Of a stretch of DNA of 64,000 nucleotides, positions 63,973 through 64,000 are shown piece after piece. The stretch's first letter is position 1. Each line of letters opens with the position of its first letter. The notes under the pieces were generated by a model. That model made no database searches and was not told where the DNA came from. It was given only the letters and a program-made list of their open reading frames with translations. Location of the stretch: positions 496,001 through 560,000 of the forward strand of contig CAVWOM010000016.1 in assembly GCA_963756575.1 (NCBI GenBank), given 5' to 3'. A program made the translations under genes and the position numbers. This DNA is from Palsa-504 sp963756575 (GTDB lineage: Bacteria; Actinomycetota; Actinomycetes; Streptosporangiales; Streptosporangiaceae).

Positions 63973-64000
63973 GTGCCAGCCGACTACGGGAAGATCCGCG
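63973..64000 (+). CDS. Possible start of a gene running off the window
   Basis: GTG 63973 opens a frame (first residues MPADYGKIR) that continues past the end. There is no clear ribosome binding site, so support is weak. Confidence 0.3.

Overview
The window is about 70% G+C with actinobacterial hallmarks: GTG starts, many TANNNT -10 boxes placed so that the transcript would start at the initiation codon, a CGNR-type regulator, SigE-, SigG- and ECF42-type sigma factors, DUF3040-like and NRDE proteins, and a NhaA-thioredoxin fusion. I read it as chromosomal DNA of a high-GC Actinomycetota, perhaps near Streptosporangiales. The order-level guess is weak. No rRNA, tRNA or CRISPR array was recognised.

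Layout. 0-8.4 kb: a membrane hydrolase-like protein, an Rv1339-like MBL phosphodiesterase, a frameshifted fructosamine kinase translationally coupled to a DMT exporter, a divergent CGNR regulator, and a divergent AraC regulator/Fsr-like MFS pair. 8.4-13 kb: a minus-strand operon with a class III aminotransferase and a PotD/PotB/PotC-like ABC importer but no ATPase. 13.2-31 kb: the core of the window, a purine-to-glycerate catabolic region. It holds an NCS2 purine permease, an AllR-like IclR regulator, hyi-glxR-gcl-glycerate kinase-allantoicase, urate oxidase, xdhA-xdhB-xdhC-guanine deaminase, and an allophanate-hydrolase-related small protein. 31.8-34.4 kb: an amino-acid ABC importer. 34.4-53.5 kb: mostly stand-alone housekeeping or accessory genes (NhaA-DsbA, aldo/keto reductase, amidohydrolase, DJ-1/PfpI plus GlxA-type regulator, MFS, D-Ala-D-Ala carboxypeptidase, carboxylesterase, GST, sigma factors, glutamine-synthetase-like ligase, NRDE).

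How the genes work together. Guanine goes to xanthine (guanine deaminase), then urate (XdhAB, matured by XdhC), then towards allantoin (urate oxidase). Allantoicase yields ureidoglycolate. Glyoxylate is condensed by Gcl to tartronate semialdehyde, reduced by GlxR and phosphorylated by glycerate kinase. A 15-bp imperfect palindrome close to TTYCATGATACGGAA lies in front of the permease, iclR, hyi, urate oxidase and xdhA. This strongly suggests one IclR-controlled regulon. The intermediate steps (HIU hydrolase, OHCU decarboxylase, allantoinase, ureidoglycolate lyase) are not in the window.

53.6-64 kb is a mosaic, partly decayed region. It has two tiny ORFs before an AAA ATPase, two copies of an undescribed two-gene cassette (a large acidic protein with a His-rich C-terminal domain plus a small acidic partner, toxin/immunity-like), and a MerR regulator and nitroreductase between the copies. 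It also has an ECF42 sigma pseudogene, a leuS 3' remnant abutting a 5'-truncated D-aminoacylase, a frameshifted SGNH hydrolase, and a shortened winged-helix protein. Several clean frameshifts elsewhere (fructosamine kinase, histidine phosphatase, MFS, SGNH hydrolase) may be sequencing or assembly errors rather than true decay.
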